This document shows positions 61,500-64,000 of a stretch of DNA of 64,000 nt, piece after piece. Origin of the DNA: RGIG7332 sp045580305. Its GTDB lineage: Bacteria > Bacillota > Clostridia > Oscillospirales > JAAYXM01. The notes below the pieces were generated by a model. The model ran no database searches and was not told where the DNA came from. It saw nothing but the letters and a program-made list of their open reading frames with translations. The stretch spans positions 42,802-106,801 of the forward strand of contig JAZNNQ010000002.1 in the NCBI GenBank assembly GCA_045580305.1, given 5' to 3'. Position numbers and translations under genes: made by a program. Position 1 is the first letter of the stretch. Every line of letters begins with the position of its first letter.

Positions 61500-62327
61500 A
61501 TGGCAGATAATCAGAGTTGCACACATAATTGCAGCAGCTGTTCATCAAATTGTTCCTCCCGTAAGGAGGATTTCCGTGAGCCTTGTCACGAGATGAGCAA
61601 TATCGGCAAAGTTATCGGCGTCGTTTCCGGTAAGGGCGGCGTAGGCAAGTCCCTTGTCACCTCACTTTTATCCATTGAACTTAACCGTCGCGGCAAAAAT
61701 GTGGGTATCCTGGATGCGGATATTACAGGCCCGTCCATTCCCAAAATTTTCGGCGTAAAAGGTCCTGCAACCTCTTACGCTAACGGAATTGCCCCCATTA
61801 AGTCCGAGGGCGGAATTGATGTAATGTCAATCAACTTACTTCTTGAAGACGAGAACCAGCCGGTAGTATGGCGCGGCCCGGTTATTGCAAGCGCGGTCAA
61901 GCAGTTCTGGACAGATGTAATCTGGAAAGAAGTGGACTATATGGTAGTTGATATGCCTCCGGGCACCGGCGATGTACCGCTCACCGTGTTCCAGACCCTT
62001 CCGGTAAACGGTATAGTTATTGTAACCTCGCCTCAGGAGCTTGTTTCGATGATCGTTGCCAAGGCTGTTAATATGGCAAAGATGATGAATGTGCCGATTA
62101 TCGGTATCGTTGAGAATATGAGTTATCTTGAGTGCGATGAGTGCGGCAACAAGATAAACATCTTCGGTGAGAGCAAAATCGAAGAGGTTGCAAAGCAGTT
62201 CGGACTTCCCGTACTTGCGCGTCTTCCGCTCAATCCCAAGATCGCGGCTCTTTGCGACGCGGGTAATCTCGAATCAATTGAAGACACCAAGGTAGCAGAT
62301 GTTGCTTCTGCAGTAGAAAAATTATAA
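61500..62327 (+). CDS. Mrp/NBP35-type iron-sulfur carrier ATPase
   Basis: This 275-residue P-loop ATPase has a deviant Walker A motif, SGKGGVGKS, then GILDADITGPSIPKIFG, VVDMPPGTGDVPL and the CxxC pair in YLECDECGNK that binds the bridging cluster. These proteins deliver Fe-S clusters to apoproteins. The N-terminus carries an extra cysteine group (CTHNCSSCSSNC within residues 6-17), reminiscent of the N-terminal cluster site of NBP35, which bacterial Mrp usually lacks. A ribosome site AAAGGAGATG precedes the ATG. The stop is followed five bases later by a MITE copy. Confidence 0.93.
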   Translation: MADNQSCTHNCSSCSSNCSSRKEDFREPCHEMSNIGKVIGVVSGKGGVGKSLVTSLLSIELNRRGKNVGILDADITGPSIPKIFGVKGPATSYANGIAPIKSEGGIDVMSINLLLEDENQPVVWRGPVIASAVKQFWTDVIWKEVDYMVVDMPPGTGDVPLTVFQTLPVNGIVIVTSPQELVSMIVAKAVNMAKMMNVPIIGIVENMSYLECDECGNKINIFGESKIEEVAKQFGLPVLARLPLNPKIAALCDAGNLESIEDTKVADVASAVEKL

Positions 62328-62332
62328 TAATA

Positions 62333-62642
62333 AAAAGGTAGTGCATTCGCCACAGCCAGGTAAGGAAGTATTGTCCTGAAAAAGGCCCTTTTGGCGAATT
62401 TCTGCACCAAAAACGCCCCATATCCGTCAGGATTATGGGTCGTTTTTAGCTTGAACTTCATCCAAAATTCATCTTTTCAGGATGCAAGGCAGTTTTGAAA
62501 GCAAGATTTTTTGTAAAGAGAAAGAATAAAATTCCGGTAATATTGGCGTATTACCGCAATTTTTGATGCACTATTTACGGAAAATATGGTATCAAAACCA
62601 ATGCTTCCTTATCTGGCTGTGGCGTTTTACTCAGCCTTTTTT
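62333..62642. mobile_element. MITE copy 1, about 310 bp, terminal inverted repeats
   Basis: The left end AAAAAGG..CGCCACAGCCAG and the right end (other strand) AAAAAAGGCTGAG..CGCCACAGCCAG pair over about 40 bases. The best-matched part is CGCCACAGCCAG followed by TAAGGAAG. Inside is a hairpin (AAAACGCCCCATA against TTATGGGTCGTTTT). There is no coding frame. A second copy in the same orientation begins at 63782. The right end forms the last codons and stop of the Cys-rich gene. Confidence 0.85.
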
Positions 62643-62849
62643 CTTGCCTTTAGCGAAGGGACAAAATAAATCGTTGCAGGTTGTGCAGGCTTCAGGTGTG
62701 AAATCTACCCAGCAGCACCACATATAATCACATTCATCACAACAACATTCAATTATTTCGCCGTTTTCATCTTTATGTTTGCCATTACCCGGGCAATTAA
62801 CTCCCCAAAATCCCGGGATAAGAATAGTTCCGGTAACATCAATTATCAT
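62631..62849 (-). CDS. Small Cys-rich protein, probable metal-binding
   Basis: This 72-residue protein has about ten cysteines, clustered as ECCCDECDY, WCCWVDF and ACTTCNDLFCP, and a Lys-rich tail. Such spacing suggests a zinc or other metal site. The start is the ATG at 62849 after GAGGTGTTAGATATA; a GTG at 62861 is also in frame. Its last codons (KGKKKG, stop) come from the MITE end, so the original C-terminus may have been replaced. It is divergent from the XRE gene and shares a control region with it. The family is not recognised. Confidence 0.65.
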   Translation of the reverse strand: MIIDVTGTILIPGFWGVNCPGNGKHKDENGEIIECCCDECDYMWCCWVDFTPEACTTCNDLFCPFAKGKKKG

Positions 62850-62876
62850 TATATCTAACACCTCACTGCAGGTTAC

Positions 62877-62937
62877 ATAGTATCATATATAGCCTATTAT
62901 GTCAATAATTATAGTCTACAATTAGCCTATAATTATT
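62877..62937. promoter_or_regulatory. Divergent promoter region with inverted-repeat operator
   Basis: On the minus strand TTGACA (62905-62900), 17 bases, TACTAT (62882-62877) drive the Cys-rich gene. A perfect 11-bp inverted repeat, AATAATTATAG (62904-62914) and CTATAATTATT (62927-62937), overlaps this -35 and the forward TATAAT (62928-62933) of the XRE gene. It is probably the XRE protein's operator. Confidence 0.65.
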
Positions 62938-62953
62938 GAGAGGCGGGACAGAG

Positions 62954-63196
62954 ATGGACACATATACTGCGGTTAAAAACAGAATACTGAAGCTCTGCGA
63001 AGAGAAGAAGATGACTATAAATAAGTTGTCTACAGAGTCTGCGGTTGCACCATCCACAATAAAGAATATATTATACGGAAAGAGTCAAAACCCTGGTATT
63101 GTTACCATTAAAATGCTTTGTGATGGATTAGGCATAACTTTAGATGAATTTTTTGCAACCGAGGAATTTAGAGATTTAGAGCAGGAAATAAAATAG
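62954..63196 (+). CDS. XRE-family helix-turn-helix regulator
   Basis: This 80-residue protein is essentially one HTH_XRE domain: AVKNRILKLCEEKKMTINKL, then SAVAPSTIKNILYGKSQNPG as recognition-helix region, and LCDGLGITLDEFF. The start is the ATG at 62954 after GAGAGGCGGGACAGAG; a TTG at 62936 would add six residues. It likely represses its own and the divergent Cys-rich promoter through the inverted repeat between them. The stretch after it (63197-63302) has no supported gene. Confidence 0.88.
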   Translation: MDTYTAVKNRILKLCEEKKMTINKLSTESAVAPSTIKNILYGKSQNPGIVTIKMLCDGLGITLDEFFATEEFRDLEQEIK

Positions 63197-63302
63197 AGAT
63201 GATTAAATGTTTTGGAATTACTGGAGAAAAAGGGAAAGACAAAATACTGGCTTTATAAGCAATTGGGAATGAGTTATTTGTGCTAACTGAGGAAAATAAA
63301 TA

Positions 63303-63782
63303 ATGGGGCTTCCAAAAAGGAAAAATGTGCGGCTTTGCGGGTATGATTACTCGGTTGAGGGTGCATATTTTATAACAATCTGCGTCAAAGACAAAAAGCA
63401 AATTTTAAGCAAAATCGTAGGGGACGATGCCCACATCGTCCCGCAAAATCATTTATCAATATACGGCTTGATATGTGATAAATATATCAAAAACATAAAT
63501 GCTGTGTATGAAAATGTGTCGGTTGATAAATATGTAATTATGCCAAACCATGTGCATATGATTATATCGTTACACGGGACGATGAGGGCATCGTCCCCTA
63601 CAAAAACGATATCGGATGTGGTGCGCTCTTTTAAAACATTGGTGACGAAAGAAGTGGGAAAATCCTTTTGGCAGAGGTCGTTTTACGACCATATAATTCG
63701 TGGAGATGCGGATTACCGGGGTGTTTGGGAATATATTGACACCAATGTTGCGCGATGGGAAAAAGATGCTTTGTATAATTAA
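63303..63782 (+). CDS. REP-associated tyrosine transposase (RAYT, Y1/HUH type)
   Basis: This 159-residue Y1-transposase-like protein has the opening RKNVRLCGYDYSVEGAYFIT, the HUH metal motif in VIMPNHVHMII (HVH) and FWQRSFYDHIIRG, where the Tyr is the expected nucleophile. RAYTs act on REP hairpins headed by GTAG and are usually single-copy domesticated-looking genes. The frame is complete. Two near-identical 27-base REP elements in opposite orientation lie inside the coding sequence (63417-63443 and 63575-63601), translated as IVGDDAHIVP and HGTMRASSPT. The C-terminus ends just before MITE copy 2. Confidence 0.92.
   Translation: MGLPKRKNVRLCGYDYSVEGAYFITICVKDKKQILSKIVGDDAHIVPQNHLSIYGLICDKYIKNINAVYENVSVDKYVIMPNHVHMIISLHGTMRASSPTKTISDVVRSFKTLVTKEVGKSFWQRSFYDHIIRGDADYRGVWEYIDTNVARWEKDALYN
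63417..63443 (+). repeat. REP element inside the RAYT gene (forward copy)
   Basis: It begins GTAGGGGACGATG, has a GGGACGATG/CATCGTCCC stem and ends CCCG. It is 27 bases long. Confidence 0.85.
63575..63601 (-). repeat. REP element inside the RAYT gene (inverted copy)
   Basis: Read on the minus strand it begins GTAGGGGACGATG and ends CATCGTCCCG. It differs from the forward copy at one base of 27. Confidence 0.85.
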
Positions 63783-64000
63783 AAAGGCTGAGTAGTTTCG
63801 CCACAGCCAGGCAAGGAAGTATTGTCCTGAAAAAGCGCCTTTTGGCGAATTTCTGCACCAAAAACGCCCCATATCCGTCAGGATTATGGGGCGTTTTTAG
63901 CTTAAACTTCATCCAAAATTCATCTTTTCAGGATGCAAGGCAGTTTTGAAAGCAAGATTTTTTGTAAAGAGAAAGAATAAAATTCCGGTAATACTGGCGT
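63782..64000. mobile_element. MITE copy 2, cut by window edge
   Basis: About 219 bases match copy 1 (62333 onward) in the same orientation with few differences. Its left end AAAAAGGCTGAG matches the right end of copy 1 on the other strand better than copy 1's own left end does. The element continues beyond the window. Confidence 0.85.

Noticed and set aside
63197..63302. Possible short gene or gene remnant between the XRE and RAYT genes
   Set aside because: The frames are broken by several stops and show no motif; nothing can be supported.

Overview
The window reads as a chromosomal segment of a low-to-mid GC, Gram-positive, endospore-lineage Clostridia bacterium, probably an uncultured gut Oscillospirales/Ruminococcaceae-type organism. 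The basis is the HrcA/CIRCE-controlled hrcA-grpE-dnaK-dnaJ operon, a WalR/WalK-YycH-YycI module with a WalJ homologue and RlmH, a YlbJ-like sporulation membrane protein, strong AGGAGG-type ribosome sites, frequent TTG/GTG starts and short intergenic hairpin repeats. No rRNA, tRNA or CRISPR array was seen.

Layout. 1-2000: three minus-strand genes (YlbJ-like membrane protein, small Cys-rich protein, lipoprotein cut by the window edge). 2.1-10.7 kb: MATE transporter, then rlmB, a P-type-ATPase-like pseudoenzyme, era, recO and mutS2. 10.7-12.05 kb: a hairpin-rich stretch with a broken four-helix-bundle gene, a Crh-like HPr protein lacking the phosphorylatable His, and a MITE-like inverted-repeat element. 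12-17 kb: uvrC, rsmD, coaD, a coiled-coil gene, an orphan, a metallophosphoesterase and a DUF559 gene embedded in repeats. 17-33.5 kb: purA (minus), cysteine desulfurase-thiI-cinA, esterase-NUDIX-walRK-yycHI, murA, walJ-rlmH, a phosphohexomutase and nagA. 33.6-35.1 kb: a tandem amidohydrolase (minus). 35.2-39.9 kb: heat-shock operon. 40.0-55.2 kb: one apparent seven-gene minus-strand operon. It holds an ATP-grasp enzyme, a PHP protein, a polysaccharide deacetylase, a 3055-residue LOTUS-like/solenoid/P-loop NTPase protein, a second P-loop ATPase, a three-TM protein and an unknown protein. 55.3-59.1 kb: a Gfo/Idh/MocA oxidoreductase and an 880-residue dihydropyrimidine-dehydrogenase-like fusion. 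59.2-62.3 kb: a membrane-anchored deacetylase, an AEC transporter and an Mrp ATPase. 62.3-64 kb: a mobile-element patch with two MITE copies, a Cys-rich/XRE divergent pair and a RAYT transposase.

How the genes work together. Most of the window is housekeeping: ribosome maturation (rlmB, era, rsmD, rlmH), DNA repair (recO, mutS2, uvrC), cell-wall control (walRK, murA, phosphohexomutase, nagA) and protein folding. The strongest candidate for an undescribed system is the 40.0-55.2 kb operon, where a giant NTPase with three N-terminal LOTUS-like repeats is co-directional and closely spaced with a second ATPase, a membrane protein and surface-modification-type enzymes. A second theme is repeat biology. 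GTAG-headed REP hairpins occur as inverted pairs both upstream of mutS2 and inside the coding sequence of the RAYT transposase, and a separate palindromic family keeps fixed arms around a sequence-variable but still self-complementary middle.

Limits: all family calls come from reading motifs by eye. No similarity search or structure prediction was run.
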